A stretch of DNA of 64,000 nucleotides, taken from NCBI GenBank assembly GCA_019120335.1, contig DWVH01000022.1, positions 1 to 64,000 of the forward strand, given 5' to 3'. Numbering within the stretch: position 1 is the stretch's first letter; every line of letters starts with the position of its first letter. This stretch comes from Candidatus Enterococcus stercoripullorum (GTDB lineage: Bacteria; Bacillota; Bacilli; Lactobacillales; Enterococcaceae). The position numbers were made by a program, and so were the translations under genes. This document shows, one piece after another, positions 48,056-57,002 of the stretch. The notes beneath the pieces were generated by a model. That model was not told the origin of the DNA and did not search any database. It was given only the letters and a program-made list of their open reading frames with translations.

Positions 48056-48478
48056 ATGTTGTTATATCAGAAAGCTTTAGCAATAGCAGAGGATGCGCAT
48101 AAAGGTCAAGTTGATAAAGCAGGGGTAGCGTATATCCATCATCCGCTTTATGTTGCAAGTTTGGTAGAAGGGGAGTTAGCTAAAACGATAGCATTGTTGC
48201 ATAATGTAGTAGAAGATTCTGCTTGGACGCTAGAGGATTTACGCAAGGAGGGCTTACCTGAGGAGGTTGTTCAAGCCGTTGGAATCCTAACTAAAAATCG
48301 TGATGAATCCTATGAAGAATACTTAATGCATGTAAAGCAAAATCCTTTAGCCAGACAAGTAAAGTTGGCCGATTTGCAGCATAATTCTGATCTTTCAAGA
48401 TTAACTACTGTCACAGAAATCGATCGCAAAAGAGTAGAAAAATATCGACAAGCCATTGCATTTTTAAGCGAAGAGTAA
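48056..48478 (+). CDS. Small HD-domain protein (RelA/SpoT hydrolase-like) with altered HD motif
   Basis: 140 residues resembling the HD hydrolase domain of RelA/SpoT and small alarmone hydrolases: ALAIAEDAHKGQVDKAGVAYIHHPLYVAS, then LLHNVVEDSAWTLEDL, later VKLADLQHNSDLSRL. The second metal motif, normally HDVVEDT, reads HNVVEDS, so a metal-binding Asp is Asn. Activity may be altered or lost. SD GGGAGGTG, ATG at 48056. Followed by a small hypothetical gene. Alternative: a different nucleotide phosphohydrolase. Confidence 0.75.
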   Translation: MLLYQKALAIAEDAHKGQVDKAGVAYIHHPLYVASLVEGELAKTIALLHNVVEDSAWTLEDLRKEGLPEEVVQAVGILTKNRDESYEEYLMHVKQNPLARQVKLADLQHNSDLSRLTTVTEIDRKRVEKYRQAIAFLSEE

Positions 48479-48533
48479 AGAATAATGAACAGTTTCCAAA
48501 ATCCACTGATATTTTTGAAAGGAAGTATAGGAT

Positions 48534-48755
48534 ATGTCGGATGAGATTTATTTTTATAAAGAAAATAATGCCGACCAAATTTGGTGGGTTGACAATATGG
48601 GCAGAGTCGGACTGCATCTTTTCTCATTTGATAAAAAGAAAATTTACAACTTGTTTACCGACTATCCATATGCCATGACTGAAGAAGAAATAGCAGTTTT
48701 CAATCGTGAGAACCCGTTCTGGAGTGAATTTTTTCAAAATAGATTTGAAAATTAA
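48534..48755 (+). CDS. Small hypothetical protein
   Basis: 73 residues, acidic and aromatic (YFYKENNADQIWWVDN, then FSFDKKKIYNLFTDYP). No membrane segment or known motif. Good SD AAAGGAAG. I do not recognise a function. It lies between the HD protein gene and a decayed gene, a region where small ORFs are being lost. Confidence 0.6.
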   Translation: MSDEIYFYKENNADQIWWVDNMGRVGLHLFSFDKKKIYNLFTDYPYAMTEEEIAVFNRENPFWSEFFQNRFEN

Positions 48756-48829
48756 AAAAGTCGTAACTATAGAAAAAGGTAAAAACAATTTACTAATTAT
48801 ATCTAAGTAGAAGATAAGGGTGGTATAAA

Positions 48830-49071
48830 TGCGATTTAAAAACCTTGATGAATTTGGCCAAGCAGTTAGAGATTTAGAATTAGAGTATGAAAAACACATC
48901 GATACAAAATTTCCAGAGTGAATCATTGGTTGGTGGGATCCGTTAAATTTGACGCTTGAAGAGGCTAATGAAGGATATGAGGCGATAAAGCGTGATGTGT
49001 ACGCGGCTATTGAGACGAATACTGAGATTGAAAGCATTCCAATTGAACTGTGGAATCAAATCATTTTTTAG
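48830..49071 (+). pseudogene. Decayed small gene (frameshift plus internal stop)
   Basis: ATG 48830 is in a different frame from the main reading NLDEFGQAVRDLELEYEKHI. Inserting one A in the A-run at 48839-48842 would join them. The main frame then has a TGA at 48919-48921, probably from TGG, before IIGWWDPLNLTLEEANEGYE and IPIELWNQIIF. Two lesions indicate a pseudogene; family not recognised. Confidence 0.6.
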
Positions 49072-49076
49072 CAAGA

Positions 49077-49122
49077 TAAAAAGAGAACTAATCGCAACAA
49101 TTAAAGGACTAGTTCTCTTTTA
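49077..49122. terminator. Bidirectional terminator
   Basis: AAGAGAACTA/TAGTTCTCTT stem with an A-run on the left and TTTTAGGTTT on the right, between the decayed gene and the converging PH-domain gene. Confidence 0.8.
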
Positions 49123-49125
49123 GGT

Positions 49126-49506
49126 TTAGTTTAAGACTGCTTGGGCCAAAGCTTTTTGAATGGCCACAATGCTATCATCACTTCTGAATTGTAAGCTTTC
49201 AGCAGGGAGTTCGGCACTAGAGATCCAGATTTTTAACTCAGCATCTAAGTCAAAATGACCACTTGTTTCCACTGAAAAGCGTGAAATAGAGCGATAAGGA
49301 ATGGATTTATATTCCACTTTTTTGCCAGTCATGCCTTGTTTGTCGACAATAATTAGTCTTTTTTCAGTAAAAACTAATAAATCGCGGACGAGTTTGAAGG
49401 CTAAATCAACTTTTTCCTCAGGCATTAAGACATCTTGTAATTCCTTTTGAGCTACATCGATATTCATTTTACTTGCATTGCCTAATAAACCGTTAAATAA
49501 TCCCAT
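49126..49506 (-). CDS. Bacterial PH-domain protein
   Basis: 126 residues: a short N-terminal helix, then a bacterial pleckstrin-homology fold with EEKVDLAFKLVRDLLVFTEKRLIIVD, YKSIPYRSISRFSVETSG and LKIWISS, as in the YvbH-like bPH family (formerly DUF1696). Function unknown; some relatives oligomerise as rings. SD GAGGTGATG. Monocistronic between terminators. Confidence 0.8.
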   Translation of the reverse strand: MGLFNGLLGNASKMNIDVAQKELQDVLMPEEKVDLAFKLVRDLLVFTEKRLIIVDKQGMTGKKVEYKSIPYRSISRFSVETSGHFDLDAELKIWISSAELPAESLQFRSDDSIVAIQKALAQAVLN

Positions 49507-49591
49507 GTCATCACCTCGTAATAATTTTTGATAATTCGATTATATCAAGAATTAGTTTCTTAGACAATTGTACAAAAGACTGATTTTAGAT

Positions 49592-49638
49592 GAAAAAATA
49601 GACAGCCAGAAGTATTCCTTCAAGCTGTCTATTTTTTA
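49592..49638 (-). terminator. Terminator of nrdHEF
   Basis: AAATAGACAGC/GCTGTCTATTT stem starting at the nrdF stop, followed on the reverse strand by TTTTTTC. Its symmetry allows use from both sides. Confidence 0.85.
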
Positions 49639-50598
49639 CATACCGATGAGATAATCTTCGTCTTTCATTGCTTCGACGGTACCTAAAAGATAACCATTGC
49701 CGACTTGCGAGAAGAAATCATGATTACTTGTACCTGTTGAAATCCCATTCATTACGATTGGATTGACATCATTAGCAGTATCTGGGAAGAGTGGATCTTG
49801 TCCTAAGTTCATCAATGCTTTATTGGCGTTATAACGTAGGAAAGTTTTGACCTCATCTGTCCAGCCTAATTCATCATAAAGTTCTTCTGTGTAGCGTTCT
49901 TCGTTTTCGTATAATTCATAAAGTAAATCATACATCCAATCACGTAAACTTTCTTGTTCTTCAGCCGATAATTCATTAAAACCTAATTGGAATTTATAGC
50001 CGATATAAGTGCCATGTACGGACTCATCACGGATAATTAATTTAATAATTTCCGCCACGTTTGCTAATTTATTGTTTCCTAAGTAGTAAAGTGGCGTATA
50101 AAAACCTGAATAGAAAAGGAAAGTTTCCAAAAAGACGCTGGCTACTTTCTTTTCTAGCGCCGTGCCGTTTTTATAGATTTCATTAATTCGTTCGGCTTTT
50201 TTCTGTAAATAGGGATTCGTATTCGTCCATTCGAATATTTCTTCAATTTCAGACTTGGTATTCAAAGTACTGAAAATAGAAGAGTAACTTTTTGCGTGTA
50301 CAGATTCCATAAACTGAATATTGTTCAACACTGCTTCTTCATGTGGCGTGCGGGCATCTTTGCGTAAATGCTCCATCCCACTTTCTGATTGGACTGTATC
50401 TAAAAGGGTTAGGCCACCAAATACATGTCCCACTGTGGTCTTTTCTAATTCAGAAAGTCCACGCCAGTCATCTAAGTCATTGGATAAGGGAATACGTGTA
50501 TCCAGCCAAAATTGTTCTGTTAATTTTTCCCAAGTCGATTTATCGATAATGTCTTCAATTTCATTCCAGTTAATCGCTGCATAATAAGTTTCTGCCAT
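49636..50598 (-). CDS. nrdF: Ribonucleotide reductase class Ib, beta subunit NrdF
   Basis: A dimetal-radical subunit that generates the tyrosyl radical. 320 residues with AAINWNEIEDIIDKSTWEKL, QFWLDTRIPLSNDL, VHAKSYSSIFSTL, FLFYSGFYTPLYY and RDESVHGTYIGYKFQ (metal ligands Asp/Glu/His). ATG at 50598 behind AAAGGAGTG; the GTG at 50607 overlaps the SD. Follows nrdE closely. The nrdI flavodoxin usually needed for manganese cofactor assembly is not in this window. Confidence 0.95.
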   Translation of the reverse strand: MAETYYAAINWNEIEDIIDKSTWEKLTEQFWLDTRIPLSNDLDDWRGLSELEKTTVGHVFGGLTLLDTVQSESGMEHLRKDARTPHEEAVLNNIQFMESVHAKSYSSIFSTLNTKSEIEEIFEWTNTNPYLQKKAERINEIYKNGTALEKKVASVFLETFLFYSGFYTPLYYLGNNKLANVAEIIKLIIRDESVHGTYIGYKFQLGFNELSAEEQESLRDWMYDLLYELYENEERYTEELYDELGWTDEVKTFLRYNANKALMNLGQDPLFPDTANDVNPIVMNGISTGTSNHDFFSQVGNGYLLGTVEAMKDEDYLIGM

Positions 50599-50613
50599 TT
50601 TCTTCACTCCTTT

Positions 50614-52773
50614 TTAGATGACACAACTTTCACATTGGTTACTACCGATTTCTTCTGCGTCATCTGTGAAAGTACGAATATAATAAATCGATTTAATTCC
50701 TTTGTGGAAAGCGTAGTGACGTAAAATGTTTAAATCACGCGTTGTTTGTTTGGTTGTTGTTTTCCATTCATATAGACCCGCTGGGATTTCTGAGCGCATA
50801 AATAGTGTTAAACTCATGCCTTGGTCGATATGTTGTTGCGCAGTGGCATACACATCAATTACTTTACGCATATCCATATCATAAGCAGAAGTGTAATATT
50901 TAATTGTGTCATTAGAAAGTAATGGGGCAGGATAATAAATCTTTCCAATTTTCTTTTCTTGACGTTCTTCAATTAAACGGGTGATTGGATGTAAGCTGGC
51001 ACTGGTATCGTTAATATAAGAAATTGAACCATTTGGCGCAACTGCTAGGCGATTTTGATGATACATTCCATATTTTTGTACGAGTTGTGCTAATTCAGTC
51101 CAGGCTTGTCCATCTGGAATAAAGATACCTTCAAATAAGGCCTTTACTTTTTCAGATTTTGGTTGGAATTGCCCAGTTACATATTTTTCAAAATAGCTAC
51201 CATCAGCATATTTTGATTTTTCGAAGTGATGGAAAGTTTGTTTGCGTTCCTTGGCAATTTGCATGCTTTCATAAATTGTCCAGTAATTTAAAAGCATAAA
51301 GTAAATATCGGTAAATTCAATGGACTCTTTTGAACCATATGCCATGTGATGTTTCGCAAAATAGGTGTGTAAGCCCATGGCACCTAAACCGATTGTATGA
51401 CTTAAAGCATTCCCATTTTGAATAGAAGGAACTACATCTATATCTGAAGCATCCGTGACATAGGTTAAGGCACGCGTCATCACACGAACAGATTTACCAA
51501 AGTCAGGACTTTCCATTAAATTGACGATATTGGTTGAGCCTAAGTTACAGCTAATATCTGTACCTAAAACCTCAAATTCTTGTTTACCATTTAAAATAGA
51601 AGGTTGTTGGACTTGTAAAATTTCTGAACATAGATTGCTCATGATAATTTTTCCGTCAATTGGATTAGCACGATTGGCTGTATCTAAGTTTACGACATAT
51701 GGATAACCTGATTCTTGCTGTAATTTAGAGATTTCATTTTCTAAATCACGAGCTTTAATCTTAGTTTTACGAATATTAGGATTAGCTACTAGCTTATCAT
51801 ATTCTTTTGTAATATCGATATAAGAGAATGGGACGCCGTATTCTCGTTCAATGCTATATGGACTAAATAGATACATATCTTCATTTTTGCGTGTAAGCTC
51901 ATAGAATTTATCAGGTACTAATACACCTAGCGAAAGGGTCTTTACGCGAATTTTTTCATCAGCATTTTCTTTTTTAGCAGATAAAAATTGGATAATATCT
52001 GGATGAAAGACATTTAGATAAACCACCCCAGCACCTTGACGTTGACCAAGCTGGTTGGAGTAACTAAAACTATCTTCAAATAATTTCATTACTGGCATCA
52101 CACCGCTAGCTGCATTTTCATAACCCTTAATTGGTGCACCGGCTTCACGTAGATTTGACAGTGTAATTCCGACACCACCACCGATACGTGATAACTGCAA
52201 GGCAGAGTTAATCCCACGTCCAATAGAGTTCATATCATCGGTAATTTGGATTAAAAAGCAACTCACTAATTCGCCACGACGTTTACGACCGGCATTTAAA
52301 AAGGAAGGTGTTGCTGGTTGATAACGTTGATGAATCATTTCATCGGCTAAAGCTAAGGCTAATTCTTCATTACCATCTGCAAAATAAAGGGCATTAAAGG
52401 CGACGCGATCTTCATAAGTTTCTAGATAAGTGGTCCCATCATTGGTTTTAAGGGCGTACTGAGAATAAAACTTATAAGCTGCCATAAATGATTTGAAACG
52501 GAAATTTTGTTCAAATAAATAAGTATATAGTTTCTCAATAAATGCTAAATTATATTTTGCTAAAAATTCGGTTTCAAGGTAATCATGTGTAGTTAAATAA
52601 TCCAACTTTTCTTTAATAGTAGAAAAATTCATCGTATTTGGTTTTACATTCTCTTCAAAAAATGCTTTCAGTGCTTCTTGATCTTTTTGAAGAGGAATTT
52701 GGCCATTCACTGGTCGATTTATTTCATTATTTAATTTAAAGTAGCTGACATCTTTCAGTGCTTTTAAACTCAT
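50614..52773 (-). CDS. nrdE: Ribonucleotide reductase class Ib, alpha subunit NrdE
   Basis: The catalytic subunit reducing NDPs. 719 residues, no N-terminal ATP-cone, as expected for NrdE. Active-site cysteines lie in RRGELVSCFLIQITD and IMSNLCSEILQVQQPS; the specificity loop region LSRIGGGVGITLSNLREAG is present, and the C-terminal redox pair is in NQCESCVI. Preceded by nrdH and followed by nrdF. Confidence 0.96.
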   Translation of the reverse strand: MSLKALKDVSYFKLNNEINRPVNGQIPLQKDQEALKAFFEENVKPNTMNFSTIKEKLDYLTTHDYLETEFLAKYNLAFIEKLYTYLFEQNFRFKSFMAAYKFYSQYALKTNDGTTYLETYEDRVAFNALYFADGNEELALALADEMIHQRYQPATPSFLNAGRKRRGELVSCFLIQITDDMNSIGRGINSALQLSRIGGGVGITLSNLREAGAPIKGYENAASGVMPVMKLFEDSFSYSNQLGQRQGAGVVYLNVFHPDIIQFLSAKKENADEKIRVKTLSLGVLVPDKFYELTRKNEDMYLFSPYSIEREYGVPFSYIDITKEYDKLVANPNIRKTKIKARDLENEISKLQQESGYPYVVNLDTANRANPIDGKIIMSNLCSEILQVQQPSILNGKQEFEVLGTDISCNLGSTNIVNLMESPDFGKSVRVMTRALTYVTDASDIDVVPSIQNGNALSHTIGLGAMGLHTYFAKHHMAYGSKESIEFTDIYFMLLNYWTIYESMQIAKERKQTFHHFEKSKYADGSYFEKYVTGQFQPKSEKVKALFEGIFIPDGQAWTELAQLVQKYGMYHQNRLAVAPNGSISYINDTSASLHPITRLIEERQEKKIGKIYYPAPLLSNDTIKYYTSAYDMDMRKVIDVYATAQQHIDQGMSLTLFMRSEIPAGLYEWKTTTKQTTRDLNILRHYAFHKGIKSIYYIRTFTDDAEEIGSNQCESCVI

Positions 52774-52891
52774 CCGCTCACAACCTTCTTTTGTTTTTTT
52801 TTATGAAATATAAAAAAAGATTTGTAGTTATTTTGTAACCTACAAATCATTCAATTATACATATGAATATAAATGATTTTAATCATTTTGT

Positions 52892-53113
52892 CTAGGCTAA
52901 TAACTTCAATTGATCTGGACGAAAACCAACGATTGTAGCCACATCAGAAGTTACTACAGGAACGGTTTGGAATCCATTTTCTTTTAGCCAGTCAATTGCT
53001 TCTGGTTGAATATCAATATTGATTTCTTCAAAGCTGATTTGATTTTGTGTTAAAAAGCGTTTTGCCATTTTACATTGCATACAATTATTTTTCGAAAATA
53101 GTTTAATACTCAT
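52892..53113 (-). CDS. nrdH: NrdH-redoxin (glutaredoxin-like)
   Basis: The 73-residue electron donor to NrdEF. Active site CMQC in LFSKNNCMQCKMAKRFL, cis-Pro region TVPVVTSD and the NrdH-type end IVGFRPDQLKLL. First gene of nrdHEF, directly downstream of two NrdR boxes. Confidence 0.93.
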   Translation of the reverse strand: MSIKLFSKNNCMQCKMAKRFLTQNQISFEEINIDIQPEAIDWLKENGFQTVPVVTSDVATIVGFRPDQLKLLA

Positions 53114-53181
53114 GACTGCGTCCCTCCGTTAATCTTTATATCATTAGTATAATGCTCTTTGACGAAATGTCAACTATAAAA

Positions 53182-53229
53182 ACACAATATATAGTGGTTA
53201 ATTTTGTGGATAAACACAATAGATAGTAT
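53182..53229. promoter_or_regulatory. Pair of NrdR boxes controlling nrdHEF
   Basis: ACACAATATATAGTGG (53182-53197) and ACACAATAGATAGTAT (53214-53229) match the NrdR consensus ACACWATATATWGTGT. Their starts are 32 bases apart, three helical turns, the usual NrdR spacing. They lie 70-115 bases upstream of nrdH on the reverse strand. Deoxynucleotide-dependent repression is inferred. Confidence 0.85.
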
Positions 53230-53500
53230 TTCACAATGAAATTGCATATGGACGAATGTTTTGTATATTTTTATGAAAGCAATTCAATGACTATTATTCT
53301 AAGTTTTCATTTTTCTTGCAAACTATTAGGATGTGATTTTAAACTGTGGATATTCAAAATTTTGTATAGTCAGATTCACAATATGATCAAGAGTCATCCA
53401 CAAGATATAGTGGAGTGTCAATTTGTCAAGCACAAGAAATATGAAACAAAAGAAAGATATGAAACATTTAACAAAAAAACAGAATATCTTATTGACAAAA
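53230..53500. other. Intergenic region without a recognised gene
   Basis: Between the NrdR boxes and the leftward terminator at 53502. A 98-codon open frame starts at 53236 but its product has no family resemblance and the ATG lacks an SD. No RNA or repeat was recognised. Confidence 0.4.
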
Positions 53501-53501
53501 T

Positions 53502-53546
53502 AAAAAGACAAGTTACCCATATATGTTTGTAAGGAAGATAACTTGT
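53502..53546 (-). terminator. Terminator of the TMEM175-like gene
   Basis: GACAAGTTA/TAACTTGTC stem with a 23-base loop; on the reverse strand it is followed by TTTTTATTTTG. Confidence 0.75.
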
Positions 53547-53593
53547 CTAATCAAATTAGTTATTCTATGATGTAATAAATTTCAAAGTAATAA

Positions 53594-54169
53594 TTATTTA
53601 TATATTTTTTCAATTCGTGTATCTGGAATAATCCATAATAATGTGATACAGAATAATAATAAGTAACTTGCAATCGGTGCGACAAAAGCTAGTAAAGCAG
53701 ATAAGAGATACGAGGCAATGGAAATCTTTGCCTTCAAATCGCGCCCAAATAGTTGCTTGATTAATGAATGCGCTTCATGTGTATCAAGGATGGCATTTTG
53801 TAATAGGTAATAGGAGATGGCACACATAAATAAAACAAAGCCATACATAAATGTTGGTGCAGTTTTAAATAAATGTGCCCCTAACCAACTCGTCGTTACT
53901 GGTAAAAGCGACATCCAAAATAGCCAATGTAGATTTAACCATAAAATTTTTCCTGAGACCTTTTCTAAAGTCGAGATTAGATGATGATGATTATTCCAAT
54001 AAATACCTACATATAAATAACTTAAAATATAGGCAAAAAAGGTGGGGATAACTTCTTTGATTGCTTCAAAAGTAAAGTCTTTTGGCGTGTGTAATTCGAG
54101 TACCATAATTGTAATGATAATTGCTAACACACCATCGCTAAAGGCTTCCATTCGATTTTTTGGCATCAA
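53594..54169 (-). CDS. TMEM175-family potassium channel-like protein
   Basis: 191 residues, about six membrane helices. The signature RMEAFSDGVLAIIITIMVLEL (R-x3-FSDG) at the N-terminus defines the DUF1211/TMEM175 family, whose bacterial members conduct K+. HHLISTLEKVSGKILWLNLHWLF follows. It faces away from feoA; a promoter shared between the two divergent genes is possible. No regulatory link is evident. Confidence 0.88.
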   Translation of the reverse strand: MMPKNRMEAFSDGVLAIIITIMVLELHTPKDFTFEAIKEVIPTFFAYILSYLYVGIYWNNHHHLISTLEKVSGKILWLNLHWLFWMSLLPVTTSWLGAHLFKTAPTFMYGFVLFMCAISYYLLQNAILDTHEAHSLIKQLFGRDLKAKISIASYLLSALLAFVAPIASYLLLFCITLLWIIPDTRIEKIYK

Positions 54170-54305
54170 TAAACACTTCCTTATTTATAAAATTATCTTT
54201 TCAAAATTACTCGATTATATTACAAGATATTTCATTTAAAAGCAAGATTTTTGCAATCGCTCTTTTTTAGAATCATTCTTATTTTGTGAATTCAAACACA
54301 AATCG

Positions 54306-54356
54306 TTGACATTTCAATATTTTTGCCGTATTCTATTGATAATGATTCTCAATTAC
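54306..54356 (+). promoter_or_regulatory. feoAB promoter with overlapping Fur box
   Basis: TTGACA (54306-54311), 17 bases, TATTCT (54329-54334). GATAATGATTCTCAATTAC (54338-54356) agrees with the 19-base Fur consensus at about 15 positions and covers the expected transcription start, so iron-dependent repression is inferred. Confidence 0.85.
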
Positions 54357-54385
54357 GAAAAAATTAAATGAAATAAGGTAGCAAA

Positions 54386-54859
54386 ATGAATATATTACAA
54401 GCGAATATGCATCAGATATATGAAATCTCAAAAATAAAGACGAGTGAAAAAGTCACAAAACGCCTACAAGATTTAGGAATTGTTCCTAAAAGTGAAGTTG
54501 TCTTGATTCAGTTATCAAAGGAAAGTGGCGTCATTGTATTAAAAAATTCGCGCTTAGCATTAGCCACGGAAATTTTAGAACAAATTGAAATTAATGAAAA
54601 GAAGACGCGTGTACAGTGGATTCCTTTAGATGAAGTAAAAATCGACGAACGTGTGAAAGTGATTAGCATCCATGGAGAAGGCGCAATAAAACGACGATTG
54701 ATGGATATGGGTGTGACGAAAAATGTAGAAATCTTGGTTCGTAAAGTAGCGCCGTTGGGTGATCCGATTGAAGTCGTTTTACGTGGTTATAATTTAAGTT
54801 TGCGCAAAGTTGAAGCAACATTAATTTTAGTGGAAAGACAGGTGAGTGATGATGAATAA
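54386..54859 (+). CDS. feoA: FeoA protein with two SH3-like domains
   Basis: 157 residues, roughly twice the usual FeoA length. The N-terminal half (about 1-75) is a diverged FeoA-like domain (VTKRLQDLGIVPKSEVVLIQ, VIVLKNSRLALATEI). The C-terminal half (about 80-150) is the standard one (GEGAIKRRLMDMGVTKNVEIL, PLGDPIEVVLRGYNLSLRKVEA). FeoA is a cytoplasmic partner of the FeoB iron transporter. It overlaps the feoB start by a few bases, so they are translationally coupled. Confidence 0.92.
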   Translation: MNILQANMHQIYEISKIKTSEKVTKRLQDLGIVPKSEVVLIQLSKESGVIVLKNSRLALATEILEQIEINEKKTRVQWIPLDEVKIDERVKVISIHGEGAIKRRLMDMGVTKNVEILVRKVAPLGDPIEVVLRGYNLSLRKVEATLILVERQVSDDE

Positions 54860-57002
54860 ACAGATTGCTTTAGTAGGAAATCCGAATAGTGGTAAAACGA
54901 GTACCTTTAATGTTTTAACTGGTTCTAATCAATCTGTGGGGAACTGGCCAGGAGTAACAGTTGAACGTAAATCAGGATTGTTAAAGCAAAATAAAACTAT
55001 CTGTATTCAAGACTTACCCGGGATTTATTCCTTGTCTTCTTATTCACCTGAAGAAGTTATCGCTCGAGATTATCTTTATACGAATGATGCGAGTGGAATC
55101 GTTAATATTATTGATGCCTCCAATTTAGAGCGTAATTTATATCTTACTTTGCAATTGATGGAATTTGGTTTACCGATGATTTTAGGCTTAAATATGATGG
55201 ATATTGTCAAAAAGTCGGGGCAAAAACTGAATATTGATAAGTTGAGTTATGCATTAGGTCTGCCAGCTGTTGCGATGAGTGCCTTGAAAAAGCAAGGGAT
55301 GAAAGAATTGACGAAAGCATGCGAAAAAATGATTGCTAATCCAAAAATTGGCAATACTGTCACTTATGATGATCGTTTGGAAGCAGCCTTCAATGAAATT
55401 GCTACTATTATAGAAGGAAAAGTTTCCAAACAACATTTGCGTTTCGTGACGATTAAACTTTTTGAACGTGATGAATTAGTCAATGCCCGACTAACGTTAA
55501 CACCAGTAGAGCAAAAAGAAATTACCGAAATCATTGAAATTACCGAAAAGATATTTGATGATACAGCTGAAGCGATTGTGATTAATGAACGTTATGAAGC
55601 AATTAGTAGAATTACTAGCTTATGTTTAATTAAAGAATCTAGTTTTGAATTGAGTTTTAGTGATAAAATTGATCGAGTGGTGACGAATCGATTCCTAGCT
55701 TTACCGATTTTCGCATTTGTGATGTGGGCTGTTTACTATTTATCCATTCAAACAATCGGGACAATGGGCACTGATTGGATTAATGATGTGCTTTTTGGCC
55801 AGTGGATTCCCGATTGGACGACCAAGATTTTGGAAAGTTGGCAAGTGTCACCTTGGATGCAAGGTTTGGTTGTTGATGGAATTATCGCAGGGGTCGGGGC
55901 GGTATTGGGCTTTTTACCACAATTATTGGTGTTATTTTTCTGTTTAGCTATTTTGGAAGACTGTGGCTACATGGCTCGAATTGCTTTTGTTATGGACCGA
56001 ATGTTGCGTCGTTTTGGCCTTTCAGGGAAATCATTTATCCCAATCTTGGTATCAACTGGATGTGGTGTTCCGGGAGTAATGGCGACACGAACCATTGAAA
56101 GTGAAAAAGACCGCCGCTTAACAATCATGGTAACCACCTTTATGCCATGTTCTGCTAAGTTGCCAATTATTGGTTTAGTAGCAGGTGCTTTTTTCCCTCA
56201 TCATAGTTGGGTCGCACCTTCTGCGTATTTTGTCAGCATCATTTCAATTATCTTATCAGCAATTAGTTTGAAAAAGACAAAACTATTTAGTGGAGAAGCG
56301 GCACCATTTATTATGGAATTACCGCCTTATCATTTTCCGCAAATGAAGAATGTCTTTTTACAAATGATGCAGCGTGGACATTCTTTTGTGAAAAAAGCAG
56401 GAACGATTATTTTTGCGACTAGTGTGCTTATCTGGTTTACGATGAACTTTAATTTCCGCTTACAAATGGTGGCTGCAAATCAAAGTATTTTGGCTAGTTT
56501 TGGTCACCTGCTTGCTCCTTTATTTATTCCACTTGGTTGGGGAAATTGGCAAGGGACAGTGGCTTCGATGACAGGCTTAATTGCCAAAGAAAATGTCATT
56601 AACACATTTGGTATTTTGTATAAAAATGCTAGTGAAGTCTCTGAAACTGGAAAAGAATTTTGGCAAGCGATGCATATGGATTTTACCGCTGTTTCTGCTT
56701 ATGCCTTTCTAACCTTTAATTTACTTTGCGCACCCTGTTTTGCGGCAATTGGGGCGATTCATCGGGAAATGGCGAGTGTGAAGTGGACATGGCTAGCGAT
56801 TCTTTATCAATGTGGGTTTGCTTATGTGATTAGTATGATGATTTATCAGTTTGGTCATTTGTTCTTTGAAGGCGGAAGTTTAAACGTTTGGACCTATCTT
56901 TCATTAATGGCTGCAGCTTATTTTGTCTATTTACTGATTTTCAAGCCAACTTATCAAAATAAACTAAATTTAGTAAAAGAAATGGTGGTGCATAAAGGAT
57001 GA
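54852..57002 (+). CDS. feoB: Ferrous iron transporter FeoB
   Basis: A membrane Fe2+ transporter with an N-terminal G domain: G1 ALVGNPNSGKTSTFN, G2 WPGVTVE, G3 DLPGIYSLS, G4 NMMD. A membrane domain with Gate regions follows, including GCGVPGVMATRTIESEKDRR and CSAKLPIIGLVAGAFFP. 716 residues. The start is taken as ATG 54852 with AGGTGA six bases upstream; the ATG and GTG just before are alternatives. Its stop overlaps the start of the small Cys-rich gene. Confidence 0.96.
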   Translation: MNKQIALVGNPNSGKTSTFNVLTGSNQSVGNWPGVTVERKSGLLKQNKTICIQDLPGIYSLSSYSPEEVIARDYLYTNDASGIVNIIDASNLERNLYLTLQLMEFGLPMILGLNMMDIVKKSGQKLNIDKLSYALGLPAVAMSALKKQGMKELTKACEKMIANPKIGNTVTYDDRLEAAFNEIATIIEGKVSKQHLRFVTIKLFERDELVNARLTLTPVEQKEITEIIEITEKIFDDTAEAIVINERYEAISRITSLCLIKESSFELSFSDKIDRVVTNRFLALPIFAFVMWAVYYLSIQTIGTMGTDWINDVLFGQWIPDWTTKILESWQVSPWMQGLVVDGIIAGVGAVLGFLPQLLVLFFCLAILEDCGYMARIAFVMDRMLRRFGLSGKSFIPILVSTGCGVPGVMATRTIESEKDRRLTIMVTTFMPCSAKLPIIGLVAGAFFPHHSWVAPSAYFVSIISIILSAISLKKTKLFSGEAAPFIMELPPYHFPQMKNVFLQMMQRGHSFVKKAGTIIFATSVLIWFTMNFNFRLQMVAANQSILASFGHLLAPLFIPLGWGNWQGTVASMTGLIAKENVINTFGILYKNASEVSETGKEFWQAMHMDFTAVSAYAFLTFNLLCAPCFAAIGAIHREMASVKWTWLAILYQCGFAYVISMMIYQFGHLFFEGGSLNVWTYLSLMAAAYFVYLLIFKPTYQNKLNLVKEMVVHKG

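Noticed and set aside
53236..53532. 98-codon open frame on the + strand upstream of nrdH
   Set aside because: No SD, overlaps the leftward terminator, no recognisable protein features; AT-rich DNA gives such frames by chance.
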